Shown here: one piece after another, positions 8,602 through 16,526 of the stretch
Layout: each line of letters begins with the position of its first letter
Position numbering within the stretch: position 1 is the stretch's first letter
Assembly (NCBI RefSeq): GCF_024753145.1
Contig: NZ_JANUGU010000002.1
Span: 682,001-746,000 of the forward strand
DNA length: 64,000 nucleotides
Direction of reading: 5' to 3'
DNA from: Massilia terrae
GTDB lineage: Bacteria > Pseudomonadota > Gammaproteobacteria > Burkholderiales > Burkholderiaceae_D
Made by a program: the position numbers and the translations under genes
The notes under the pieces: generated by a model
The model's input: the letters and a program-made list of their open reading frames with translations, nothing else
The model's database searches: none
What the model was told of the DNA's origin: nothing

Positions 8602-11600
8602 ATGTGGATCACCAGGACCAGTATCCGCCACCCGGTCTTCGCGACCATGGTGATGGTCGGGCTGATGGTGCTCGGCCTGTTCTCGTACAAGAGCCTGGGC
8701 GTGGAAAGCATGCCCAACATCGATGTGCCGGCAGCATGGGTCGAGACCATCTATCCGGGCGCCTCGCCCGAGCAGGTCGAGAACGACGTCACCCGCCCGA
8801 TCGAGGAAGTGGCCAACACCGTCAGCGGCATCAAGACCGTGCGCAGCAATTCGTGGGAGGGCCGCAGCGGCGTCGGCCTCGAGTTCACCCTCGACACCGA
8901 CACCAACCGCGCGATCCAGGACCTGCGCGACAAGATCGCGCAGGTGCGCGGCCGCTTCCCGCGCGAGGTGCGCGACCCGGTCGTGATCCGCCAGAACGGC
9001 GAGGACAACACCACGGTCGCGATCTACGCCGTCACGGCCAAGGACCACAGCATGCGCGACCTGTCCACGCTGACCGACCAGGTGATCGTCAAGCGCCTGC
9101 AGGCGGTCGCCGGCGTGGGCCAGATCTACGTGAACGGCAAGACCAACCGCCAGGTGCTGGTGCAGATCCGTCCCGCGCAGCTGCGCAGCCTGAACGTCGG
9201 CGTGGACGAGGTGGTGCGCGCGATCCAGGCCACCAATGCCAACCTCCCTGCCGGCAGCATCATCCACGGCCGCAGCGAGCGCATGGTGCGCATCGAAGGC
9301 ATGATGAAGACCGCGCGCGACTTCAACAACATCATCGTGGCGCGCCGCGCCGGCGGCCCGGTCTACCTGAGCCAGGTGGCGGAGGTGGTCGACGGCGAGC
9401 AGGAAGAGCAGTCCCTGTCGCGCGTCAATGGTGTGCGCGCCATTTCGCTCCAGATCGGCAAGGTGCAGGACGCCAACACCGTGCAGGTGGGCGACGGCGT
9501 CAAGCAAGCCATCGAGGAGATGAAGAAGACGCTGCCGCCGGACGTGCAGTTCAGCAACCTGCAGGACGTGGCCAAGGACGTCAAGAGCCAGCTCGACAAC
9601 GTGAAGGAAACCATCGTCGAGGGCGCCCTGTTGACCATGCTGATCGTGTTCTTCTTCCTGCATTCCTGGCGCAGCACGATCATCACCGGGCTGACCTTGC
9701 CGATCGCGGTACTGGCCAGCTTCATCGCGGTCAAGGCCTTCGGTTTCACCCTGAATTTCATGACCTTGATGGCGCTGTCGCTGTGCATCGGCCTGCTGAT
9801 CGACGACGCCATCGTGGTGCGCGAAAACATCGTGCGCCACCTGGGCCTGGGCAAGCGCCACCTGAAGGCCGCCGAGGACGGCACCAGCGAGATCGGCCTG
9901 GCGGTGATGGCCACCACCTTCGCCATCGTCGCCGTGTTCGTGCCGATCGCCTTCATGAAGGGCCTGATCGGGCGCTACTTCCTGCAGTTCGGCATCACGG
10001 TCGCGGTGGCGGTGCTGGTCTCGCTGTTCGTCAGCTTCACGCTCGACCCGATGCTGTCCTCGGTCTGGCCCGATCCGGTGAAGGACCGCTTCAAGTACCT
10101 GCCCTGGCTGGGGCGCCTGATGGAGCGCGTCGAACACGGCATCGAACGGGTGCACGGCTGGTACGACCGGGTGCTGGCGCTGGCCCTGGCCTGGCGCAAG
10201 AGCACCCTCGCGATCGCGGTGGCGATTTTCGCCGGCAGCCTGATGCTGGTGCCGCTGGTCGGCGGCGAATTCGTGCCGCAGACCGACCACGGCTTCATCC
10301 AGATCCGCTTCAAGACGCCGCTCGGCTCCAGCCTCGACTACACCGACAGCAAGGTCAGGCAGGTCGAGGCCGCGCTCGCCCCGCTCACGGAAATCGAGAG
10401 CATGAGCGCCGATGTCGGTGCGGCCGAGGGCAAGAACTACGCGACGGTCAACCTGAAGCTGACCGACGTCCGCCAGACCCATCGCCGCTCGCAGCAGGAG
10501 CTGGAAAAGGTGGTGCGCGACCGGCTGGCGCCGATCGCCGGCATCACGCTGATGGTGGGCGACCGCCCGATCTTCATCGCCATCCTCGGCACCGATGAAG
10601 CCGCGCTCGACAAGACCGCGCACGAGCTGATGGACAAGATGCGCCAGGTGAAAGGCGTGGTCGACATCGAGTACAGCCAGGAAGGCGGCAGCCCGGCCAC
10701 CATCGTCAAGATCAATAACGAGATGGCCAACGACCTCGGGCTGAACGTGGCCCAGGTCGGCGCGGCGCTGCGGCCCTTCGTGGGTGGCGACCAGACCAGC
10801 CGCTGGCTGGCGCCGGACGGCCAGAACTACGACGTCAACGTGCAGCTGCCCCGCTCCGGTCGGCAGAAAGTGTCGGACCTGGCCGACCTGGCGGTGGCCT
10901 CGTCCAAGCTGGACGCGCAGGGCAACCCGATCATGGTGCCGCTGCGCCAGGTGGTCGACTTCGTGCCCTCGTTCAGTCCGCAGGTGCTCAAGCGCCAGGC
11001 GCTGCAGCGGCGGGTCGCGATCTATGCCGGCGTGCAGGGCCGTCCGGGCGGCGACGTGATGGGCGATGTGCAGAAGGCGATGAAGGCGATGAAGCTGCCG
11101 GCCGGTGTGCGCTTCGACATCGGCGGCCAGCAGCAGATGATGGACGAGACGCTGGTCGGCTTCATGACGGCGATCGCGATCGCGGTGATCTTCATCTACC
11201 TGGTGCTGGCCTCGCAGTTCGGCAGCTTCCTGCAGCCGATTGCGATCATGATGTCGCTGCCGCTGTCGCTGGTGGGGGTGCTGCTGGCGCTGCTGGCGAC
11301 GGGCAGCACGCTCAACATCTTCTCCTTCATCGGCATCGTCATGCTGATGGGGCTGGTGACCAAGAACGCGATCCTGCTGGTGGACTTCGCCAACCACGGC
11401 CAGCGCGAAGGCTTGCGCCAGTGCGAGGCGGTCAAGCAGGCGGGCCAGGTGCGCCTGCGGCCGATCCTGATGACGACCATGGCGATGGTGTTCGGCATGC
11501 TGCCGATGGCGATCGGCGCGGGCGACGGCGGCGCGACCCAGGCGCCAATGGGGCGCGCGGTGATCGGCGGGGTGATCACGTCGACCCTGCTGACCCTGGT

Positions 11601-11703
11601 GGTGGTGCCGGTGGCGTACACCTATCTCGACAGCCTGGGCAGGCGGGTCAAGCGCTGGTTCCAGAAGGGGCAGGAGGAGGCGCCGGCCGCAGCAGAAGCA
11701 TGA
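8602..11703 (+). CDS. RND-family multidrug efflux permease (HAE1/AcrB type)
   Basis: A 1033-residue proton-driven inner-membrane pump. It has the classic layout of two sets of six transmembrane helices, each preceded by a large periplasmic loop. Recognisable segments are SIRHPVFATMVMVGLMVLG (helix 1), GASPEQVENDVTRPIEE, the helix-4 sequence LCIGLLIDDAIVVRENI with the proton-relay Asp pair, and GIVMLMGLVTKNAILLVDFAN in the second half. Full length is usual for HAE1 pumps. It forms an operon with the adaptor (3-base gap). The substrate is not predictable from sequence. Confidence 0.95.
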   Translation: MWITRTSIRHPVFATMVMVGLMVLGLFSYKSLGVESMPNIDVPAAWVETIYPGASPEQVENDVTRPIEEVANTVSGIKTVRSNSWEGRSGVGLEFTLDTDTNRAIQDLRDKIAQVRGRFPREVRDPVVIRQNGEDNTTVAIYAVTAKDHSMRDLSTLTDQVIVKRLQAVAGVGQIYVNGKTNRQVLVQIRPAQLRSLNVGVDEVVRAIQATNANLPAGSIIHGRSERMVRIEGMMKTARDFNNIIVARRAGGPVYLSQVAEVVDGEQEEQSLSRVNGVRAISLQIGKVQDANTVQVGDGVKQAIEEMKKTLPPDVQFSNLQDVAKDVKSQLDNVKETIVEGALLTMLIVFFFLHSWRSTIITGLTLPIAVLASFIAVKAFGFTLNFMTLMALSLCIGLLIDDAIVVRENIVRHLGLGKRHLKAAEDGTSEIGLAVMATTFAIVAVFVPIAFMKGLIGRYFLQFGITVAVAVLVSLFVSFTLDPMLSSVWPDPVKDRFKYLPWLGRLMERVEHGIERVHGWYDRVLALALAWRKSTLAIAVAIFAGSLMLVPLVGGEFVPQTDHGFIQIRFKTPLGSSLDYTDSKVRQVEAALAPLTEIESMSADVGAAEGKNYATVNLKLTDVRQTHRRSQQELEKVVRDRLAPIAGITLMVGDRPIFIAILGTDEAALDKTAHELMDKMRQVKGVVDIEYSQEGGSPATIVKINNEMANDLGLNVAQVGAALRPFVGGDQTSRWLAPDGQNYDVNVQLPRSGRQKVSDLADLAVASSKLDAQGNPIMVPLRQVVDFVPSFSPQVLKRQALQRRVAIYAGVQGRPGGDVMGDVQKAMKAMKLPAGVRFDIGGQQQMMDETLVGFMTAIAIAVIFIYLVLASQFGSFLQPIAIMMSLPLSLVGVLLALLATGSTLNIFSFIGIVMLMGLVTKNAILLVDFANHGQREGLRQCEAVKQAGQVRLRPILMTTMAMVFGMLPMAIGAGDGGATQAPMGRAVIGGVITSTLLTLVVVPVAYTYLDSLGRRVKRWFQKGQEEAPAAAEA

Positions 11704-11705
11704 TC

Positions 11706-11735
11706 CCGTCGTCCCGGCAATGCCGGGAACGACGG
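11706..11735. repeat. REP-like palindrome (single hairpin)
   Basis: CCGTCGT and CCCGGCA arms mirrored by TGCCGGG and ACGACGG, directly after the permease stop codon and before the convergent small gene at 11762. Same family as the other dispersed palindromes. Confidence 0.75.
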
Positions 11736-11761
11736 TTGATACTCAAGCTCAAGCAGGCAGG

Positions 11762-11947
11762 CTAGCCCGCCTGCTCATCCCCTTCCGGCGCCACCACCTC
11801 CACCTCATCGGCGCCATCTTCCACCTCGCCCGGCTCGCCGGGCTTGTGGGTCTTGGCCTCCGCCTTGCGCTTGGCCTTCTCCTCGGCCTTGCGCTTCTTC
11901 TCCAGCTCACGCTGGCGCTTTTCGTACTGGAAATTCGTCCGGGCCAT
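11762..11947 (-). CDS. Small conserved-type lysine/glutamate-rich protein
   Basis: A 61-residue very hydrophilic protein: MARTNFQYEKRQRELEKKRK followed by Glu/Lys/Ala-rich coiled-coil-like sequence, then an acidic tail. I believe short proteins beginning MARTN(F/Y)QYEKRQREL are widespread in Burkholderiales, but their function is not known to me. The ATG at 11947 has AGAGG about 6 bases upstream; a GTG two codons earlier is less likely. It stands 57 bases downstream of xerD on the same strand and may share its transcript. Confidence 0.7.
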   Translation of the reverse strand: MARTNFQYEKRQRELEKKRKAEEKAKRKAEAKTHKPGEPGEVEDGADEVEVVAPEGDEQAG

Positions 11948-12004
11948 ATTCACCTCTCGGTCTTCGAATGGGACGCAACACCTCTATTATGAACCGAATA
12001 AAGG

Positions 12005-12919
12005 TCAGCCGTTTGAGCCACTCCGCGGATGGTGCTGCGCATGCAGGCGTTTGAGCCGTTCGCGCGCCACGTGGGTGTAGATCTGCGTGGTGGAAATATC
12101 GGAGTGGCCCAGCAGCAATTGCACCACGCGCAGGTCGGCGCCGTGGTTCAGCAAGTGGGTGGCGAAGGCATGGCGCAGGGTGTGCGGCGACAGCGGTCCC
12201 TTGATCCCGGCCCTGGCCGCGTGCTTCTTGATGATCACCCAGAACATCTGGCGCGTCATGGGCGCACCGCGGCCGGTCACGAACAGGGCGTCGTCGACCT
12301 GGCCGTTGAGGATGATGCCGCGCGCGTCCTTCAGGTAGCGCTCCAGCCACAGGCGCGCCTGCGCACCGAAGGGCACCAGCCGGGTCTTGCTGCCCTTGCC
12401 GGTGATGCGCAGCACGCCATCGTTCAGGCTCAGCTCGACCAGCTTGAGCGTGACCAGTTCCGACACCCGCAGCCCACTCGCGTACATCAGTTCCAGCATG
12501 GTGCGCTCGCGCAGCCCGAGCGGGGTCGACACGTCGGGCGCCTCCAGCAGGGCTTCGACCTGGGCCTCGGTCAGCGTGCTGACCATGCGCGCCGGCTGCC
12601 GGGCCGACGCCATCTGCAGGCAAGGGTCGGCCGGGATCCGGTTCTGGCGCAGGGCCAGCTGGTAGAAGCGCTTGAGCACCGACAGGCGGCGGTTGGCCGA
12701 GCTGGGCTTGGTGTCTGCGTGGCGCTCGGCGAAATAGGCAGCAATGTCCTCGCCACCGGCCTCCAGCAGGCCGCGGCCGGGCCGCTTGACGTCCAGCCAG
12801 CGCGCGAACAGCTTCATGTCGCGCCGGTAGGCGTCGAGCGAATTCTTCGCCAGCCCCTGCTCCAGCCAGAGGGTGTCGCAGAACTCGTCGATCAGTCCCA
12901 GATCGACTGCTGCCGCCAT
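12005..12919 (-). CDS. xerD: Site-specific tyrosine recombinase XerD
   Basis: A 304-residue tyrosine recombinase that, with XerC, resolves chromosome dimers at dif. The N-terminal SAM-like core-binding domain (LIDEFCDTLWLEQGLAKNSLDAYRRD) is followed by the catalytic domain with Arg in YASGLRVSELVTL, the HTLRHAFATHLL box, LGHSDISTTQIYTHV carrying the nucleophilic Tyr, and the usual XerD C-terminus. Length matches E. coli XerD. The start at 12919 lies inside the last codons of ogt (28-base overlap), so the two genes are likely translationally coupled. It is a housekeeping enzyme, not part of a mobile element. Confidence 0.95.
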   Translation of the reverse strand: MAAAVDLGLIDEFCDTLWLEQGLAKNSLDAYRRDMKLFARWLDVKRPGRGLLEAGGEDIAAYFAERHADTKPSSANRRLSVLKRFYQLALRQNRIPADPCLQMASARQPARMVSTLTEAQVEALLEAPDVSTPLGLRERTMLELMYASGLRVSELVTLKLVELSLNDGVLRITGKGSKTRLVPFGAQARLWLERYLKDARGIILNGQVDDALFVTGRGAPMTRQMFWVIIKKHAARAGIKGPLSPHTLRHAFATHLLNHGADLRVVQLLLGHSDISTTQIYTHVARERLKRLHAQHHPRSGSNG

Positions 12920-13416
12920 GGGGATTGCGATACGCCTTCGTGCTTGAGCAGCCAGCGCTTGACCGACAGGTGGAAGCCGTTCTCGTCGTCGTGGTTGGAA
13001 AAGCCGCCCAGCCCGGAAGCGGAGGTGACGCGGTGGCAGGGGATGATCAGCGGGAACCAGTTGGCGCCGCAAGCCTGCCCCACCGCGCGCGGCGCCGAGC
13101 CGATCTCCTTGGCCAGGTGGCCGTAGGTGCGCACCGCCCCGCGCGGGATGGCGCAAATCGCCTCCCACACGCGGCGCTGGAAGTCGCTGCCGCGCTCCAT
13201 CAGCGGCAGGGTGAAGACGAAGTCGGCATCGTCGAAGTAGCGCAGCACCTGGGCGCAGGCTTGCTCGGCCACCGGGTCCTGCGCGTCCTTCTCGTGGAAG
13301 TGCGGCGGCAGGTAGACCAGCTCGCGCACGCGGCCGTCCTCGGTCCGGATCCCCATCGCGCCGAAGGGCGCCGCGACGATGGCGCTGAATATCTCGCTGC
13401 CTTGCTGTGTGTTCAT
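12892..13416 (-). CDS. ogt: Methylated-DNA--protein-cysteine methyltransferase
   Basis: A 174-residue suicidal DNA repair enzyme that accepts the alkyl group from O6-alkylguanine. The acceptor Cys is at residue 127 in the invariant PCHRV motif; helix-turn-helix residues (RTYGHLAKEIGSAPRAVGQACGANW) precede it. There is no Ada-type N-terminal regulatory domain, so it is of the Ogt/AGT type. The start ATG at 13416 (MNTQQGSEIF) is the family-like start; the frame is open upstream without a ribosome site. Its 3' end overlaps the xerD start. Confidence 0.94.
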   Translation of the reverse strand: MNTQQGSEIFSAIVAAPFGAMGIRTEDGRVRELVYLPPHFHEKDAQDPVAEQACAQVLRYFDDADFVFTLPLMERGSDFQRRVWEAICAIPRGAVRTYGHLAKEIGSAPRAVGQACGANWFPLIIPCHRVTSASGLGGFSNHDDENGFHLSVKRWLLKHEGVSQSPWRQQSIWD

Positions 13417-13532
13417 CGGCACAGTGTAGCGCCCCGGCCGCCGAAAATGAAGATTCCCCCACCGAGGTGGAGATTTTATTCGCGCGCGTTTCGGGATAAT
13501 CCCGGCATCACAACGCGAACCCACCGACCGAC

Positions 13533-14261
13533 ATGGATGACAAGGACAACCGCCTGGCGCGCGCCCCGCTGCATCTGCGCTTTTCGTGGCCGTTCGCGCT
13601 GGGCTATATGGCGCTGGTCGAAGTCATCTGGGAGCTGCACGAGCAGGCCCACATCCAGTTCGGGCGCCTGCTGTGCGGCGACTACGGCGCGCGCGACTTC
13701 AACGTGTGGGGCCTGGCGCGCGGCTGCAGCGCGGCGCATCCGCTGGCCCCGCTGGCGGCGCTGGCCGGGCCGGTGTTCAGCTTCGCGGCCAGCTACTGCG
13801 GCTGCCTGCTCCTGCTGCGTGCGGGCGGCGAGCGCTTGCGCGGCTGGGGACTGGCCCTGATGCTGGCGCCGATCCCGTTCGCGCGCCTGTTCGATGCGGT
13901 GCGCGGCCAGGGCGACGAGATCGCGTTCGCGCACCGGCTGGCGCCCGGCGTGCCTGCCGTGCTGCTGGACCTGGCGACGGTGACCGTGCTGGCGGCGCTG
14001 TGCGCGCCGCTGGTGCTGGCGGCCCTGCGCTCGCTGCCGCAGCGGCGCTGGCGCTGGCTCCTGGGCCTGTCCTTCCTGCCGCTGCCGGTCGCGCTGGTGT
14101 TCAAGCTGGGCCTGCTCAACGCGCTGCTGCGCGCGGGCTGGCTCGACAATCCGCGCACCTTCGGCACGCCGGTGCTGGTGTGGATCTATTTTTCTGTAAT
14201 GAGCGCAGTGCTGGCATGGCGCGCGCTGTCGATGGGCAGTGCGCGCCATGCAGGCGCATAA
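13533..14261 (+). CDS. Polytopic membrane protein with HExxH motif (possible M50-like protease)
   Basis: A 242-residue hydrophobic protein with about five or six predicted transmembrane segments. The first segment ends in WELHEQAH, giving an HExxH signature at residues 36-40. A cytoplasmic-loop-like Gly-rich stretch and then LAALAGPVFSFAAS follow, which resembles the AGP(L/V) segment after the zinc site in site-2-type (M50) proteases. A later FDAVRGQGDE could supply the third ligand. I do not recognise a named family; intramembrane protease is an inference. It is transcribed alone and ends against the terminator at 14260-14285. Confidence 0.7.
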   Translation: MDDKDNRLARAPLHLRFSWPFALGYMALVEVIWELHEQAHIQFGRLLCGDYGARDFNVWGLARGCSAAHPLAPLAALAGPVFSFAASYCGCLLLLRAGGERLRGWGLALMLAPIPFARLFDAVRGQGDEIAFAHRLAPGVPAVLLDLATVTVLAALCAPLVLAALRSLPQRRWRWLLGLSFLPLPVALVFKLGLLNALLRAGWLDNPRTFGTPVLVWIYFSVMSAVLAWRALSMGSARHAGA

Positions 14262-14285
14262 AAAAAGCGCACCCGTAGGTGCGCT
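14260..14285 (-). terminator. Rho-independent terminator (minus strand)
   Basis: AGCGCACC and GGTGCGCT (8 bp, loop CGTA) are followed on the minus strand by seven T residues (A-tract 14260-14266 on plus). It would end transcripts running leftward from dctM or from the structured RNA upstream. Confidence 0.88.
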
Positions 14286-14447
14286 CCAAATTCTGTTCCA
14301 CGTTTCCGGCCGATCGTCGAGCGTCGGCATACTGTAAAACGCAGGGTCTCCTCGATTTCTCCGGTATGGACTACCGGTACTTTTCTCTACTCCCCAAAAA
14401 AACCTTGCTTCTCTTGCACCAGGCGAGCGCATCATGCCGCCTGAAGG
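14286..14447 (-). ncRNA. Candidate structured RNA / orphan riboswitch-like element
   Basis: The minus strand between dctM and the terminator has no convincing ORF but is rich in structure. A TATGAT -10-like box lies at 14459-14454. Then follow a CAGGCG...CGCCTG hairpin, GGGGAGTAG (14395-14387), a CCGGTA-TGGAC-TACCGG hairpin (14361-14377), GAGACC (14350-14345), a GCCGA...TCGGC hairpin and the terminator. GGGGAGUAG followed by GAGACC, with CAUAC between, recalls the conserved loops of yybP-ykoY manganese riboswitches, but the P1 pairing is weak and no same-strand gene follows. It may instead be a 3'UTR-derived small RNA of the dct operon. Confidence 0.45.
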
Positions 14448-14513
14448 TGTCACATCATAGCCCAGCTTGCACCATATGAGCGCGGCATATTTGCAACGTT
14501 GATAAAATTATTT

Positions 14514-15794
14514 TCATCCGTATACCAAATTTGGTAGAAACAGAGAAATTTGTGGTACGTAAGTGATGAGCCCGAGGAAAACCAGCATGGTGATCAGCCA
14601 GGGCATCACGGCCATCGTCAGCTCCGAAATGCCCATCTTGGTGATGCCGGACGCCACGTACAGATTCAGGCCCACCGGCGGGTGGCACATGCCGACTTCC
14701 ATGTTCACCACGATCAGCACGCCGAAGTGGATCGGGTCGATGCCCAGCGTGGTCGCGACCGGGAACAGGATCGGCGCCATGATCAGCACGATCGACGACG
14801 GCTCCATCACATTGCCGGCCACCAGCAGCAGCACGTTCACCACCAGCAGGAAGGCGATCGGGCCCAGGCCCTGGCTGGTGAGCCAGCTGGCCATGGCCTG
14901 CGGGATATTTTCGCTCGTCATCAGGAACGAGAACAACACCGCGTTGGTGATGATGTAGAGCAGCATCGCCGACATCGCGGCCGAGTCCAGCAGCACCTTG
15001 CCGACCTGCTTGAGCTTCAGGTCCTTGTACACGTACACGGCGATGAAGAAAGCGTACACGGCGGCCATGGCGGCGGCCTCGGTCGGGGTGAAGATGCCGG
15101 TGTAGATGCCGCCCATCACGATCACGATCAGCATCAGGCCCCAGATGCTCTTGCGGAAGGCGGCGAAGCGCTCGCCCCAGGTGGCCTTCGGCATGCGCGG
15201 ATAGTCGCGCTTGCGGGCGATGAACCAGGTGGTGATGCCGAGGAAGGTCGCGAGCAGGATGCCCGGGATCACGCCGGCCATGAACAGCTTGCCGACCGAG
15301 GTGTTGGTGGTGACCGAATACAGCACCATCACCACCGACGGCGGGATCAGGATGCCGAGCGCGCCCGACGTGGTGATCACGCCGGCGCCGAAGCGTTTCG
15401 GGTAGCCCTGCTTGACCATGGCTGGCAGGATGATCGAACCGATCGCCACCACCGTCGCCGGGCTGGAGCCGGACACCGCCGCGAACAGCGCGCAGGCCAG
15501 CACGCCGGCCAGCGCCAGGCCGCCCGGCCAGTGGCCGACCATCGAGGTCGCGAAGTTGATCATCCGTCGCGCGACCCCGCCGTGGGTCAAGAAGTTACCA
15601 GCCAAGATGAAGAACGGGATCGCCATGATCTCGAAGTTCTCGATGCCGGTGAACAGCTTCATCGCCACCGATTCGATCGGCACCGTGGTCATCGTGAACA
15701 GGAAGGTCAGCACGGTCAGGCCGAGCGCGATCGAGACCGGCATGCCGGTCAGCATCAGCAGGATCAGCAGGACAAAAATGATGGTGGCGTTCAT
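14514..15794 (-). CDS. dctM: TRAP transporter large permease DctM
   Basis: A 426-residue membrane protein with about twelve helices, the ion-coupling transport subunit of a tripartite ATP-independent periplasmic transporter. Family features include GMPVSIALGLTVLTFLF at the N-terminus, AAVSGSSPATVVAIGSIILPAM, the GALGILIPPSVVMVLYS motif, FTPTEAAAMAAVYAFF and HPPVGLNLYVASGI near the C-terminus. Its ATG overlaps the dctQ stop by four bases (15791-15794), indicating coupled translation. With dctQ, dctP and the dctSR sensors next door, the substrate is probably a C4-dicarboxylate, inferred from context. Confidence 0.95.
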   Translation of the reverse strand: MNATIIFVLLILLMLTGMPVSIALGLTVLTFLFTMTTVPIESVAMKLFTGIENFEIMAIPFFILAGNFLTHGGVARRMINFATSMVGHWPGGLALAGVLACALFAAVSGSSPATVVAIGSIILPAMVKQGYPKRFGAGVITTSGALGILIPPSVVMVLYSVTTNTSVGKLFMAGVIPGILLATFLGITTWFIARKRDYPRMPKATWGERFAAFRKSIWGLMLIVIVMGGIYTGIFTPTEAAAMAAVYAFFIAVYVYKDLKLKQVGKVLLDSAAMSAMLLYIITNAVLFSFLMTSENIPQAMASWLTSQGLGPIAFLLVVNVLLLVAGNVMEPSSIVLIMAPILFPVATTLGIDPIHFGVLIVVNMEVGMCHPPVGLNLYVASGITKMGISELTMAVMPWLITMLVFLGLITYVPQISLFLPNLVYG

Positions 15795-16360
15795 ACGGCG
15801 TGCTCCCGGGCTTCGTCGATTTCGTCTTCCAGGCCTTCGACATAGCCGTGGTCATGGCGCGGCAGTTCGCCGTTCTTGAGGAAGTGCCAGGTCACCTGCA
15901 GGAAACGGAAGCACATCAGGTAGGAGCCGAGCGGCACCGCCAGGTACACGATCCACATCGGCAGTTCGAGGTCGGACGAGGTGGAGTCGGTCTGGCTCAT
16001 GCGGGCGACGAAGATCGCGCCCAGGGTGCCGATGACGCCGGTGAAGAAGGCGCCCGCCAGCAGGCTGAGCACGACAACTTTCTGGCGCCATTTTTCCGAC
16101 AGGCGGTTGACCAGCACGTCGACGCCGACGTGGATGCCGGTCCGCACGCCGTAGGCGGCGCCGAACTTGGCCATCCAGACGAACATGAAGATGCACAGCT
16201 CCTGGGCCCAGCTCAGGTTCAGGCCGATGAGGAAGTCCTGCAGGCCGGGAATCGGCAAGCCGGACAGGTAGCGGTGCACCACCGCTACGAAGATCACGAC
16301 AGTGGCCGCGGCCATCAGGGACGCGATGATCCACTCTTCGAGGCGATCGAGGAATTTCAT
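15791..16360 (-). CDS. dctQ: TRAP transporter small permease DctQ
   Basis: A 189-residue inner-membrane protein with four hydrophobic helices (for example WIIASLMAAATVVIFVAVVHRYL, ELCIFMFVWMAKFGAAYGVRTGIHVGVDVLV and the C-terminal YLAVPLGSYLMCFRFL). RTGIHVGVDVLV is typical of DctQ. It pairs with DctM, and the four-base overlap supports a stoichiometric complex. A 166-base gap carrying REP-like palindromes separates it from dctP upstream, which may lower its expression relative to the binding protein. Confidence 0.93.
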   Translation of the reverse strand: MKFLDRLEEWIIASLMAAATVVIFVAVVHRYLSGLPIPGLQDFLIGLNLSWAQELCIFMFVWMAKFGAAYGVRTGIHVGVDVLVNRLSEKWRQKVVVLSLLAGAFFTGVIGTLGAIFVARMSQTDSTSSDLELPMWIVYLAVPLGSYLMCFRFLQVTWHFLKNGELPRHDHGYVEGLEDEIDEAREHAV

Positions 16361-16404
16361 GGGGGTGTCCTAGGGGTAAGGAAACGCTTGGGGTGCGCGT
16401 GCGA

Positions 16405-16503
16405 GGGGGTCCCCGCTTTCGCGAGGACGAAGAAAAGCTAACTAAGCTCATTCGTCATTCCCGGCACTGCCGGGAACGACTTCCCGCGCACGCGGGAACC
16501 CCA
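16405..16503. repeat. Cluster of three REP-like palindromes between dctP and dctQ
   Basis: Three related units lie head to tail: GGTCCCCGCTTTCGCGAGGAC (16410-16430), CGTCATTCCCGG...CCGGGAACGAC (about 16452-16480) and TTCCCGCGCACGCGGGAA (16481-16498). In the dctPQM transcript these would fold as stem-loops between the binding-protein and permease cistrons. Confidence 0.75.
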
Positions 16504-16526
16504 TTTCTAGATGAGCAGCCTATACT

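Noticed and set aside
7696..11397. A 1233-codon open frame on the minus strand across the RND operon
   Set aside because: It is antisense to two clearly conserved genes and rich in His, Arg, Gln and Asp, the composition expected from reading GC-rich coding DNA backwards.
12005..12919. XerD as a mobile-element integrase
   Set aside because: It has full-length XerD features and is coupled to ogt; it is the housekeeping recombinase.
12920..13462. Apparent fusion of xerD with an upstream Arg/Ala-rich domain
   Set aside because: The upstream part is the wrong frame of ogt; XerD begins at 12919 as in its family.
14286..14447. 6S RNA (ssrS) as the identity of the structured RNA
   Set aside because: A length near 185 is right, but there is no long closing stem joining the 5' and 3' ends and no central bubble; local hairpins dominate.
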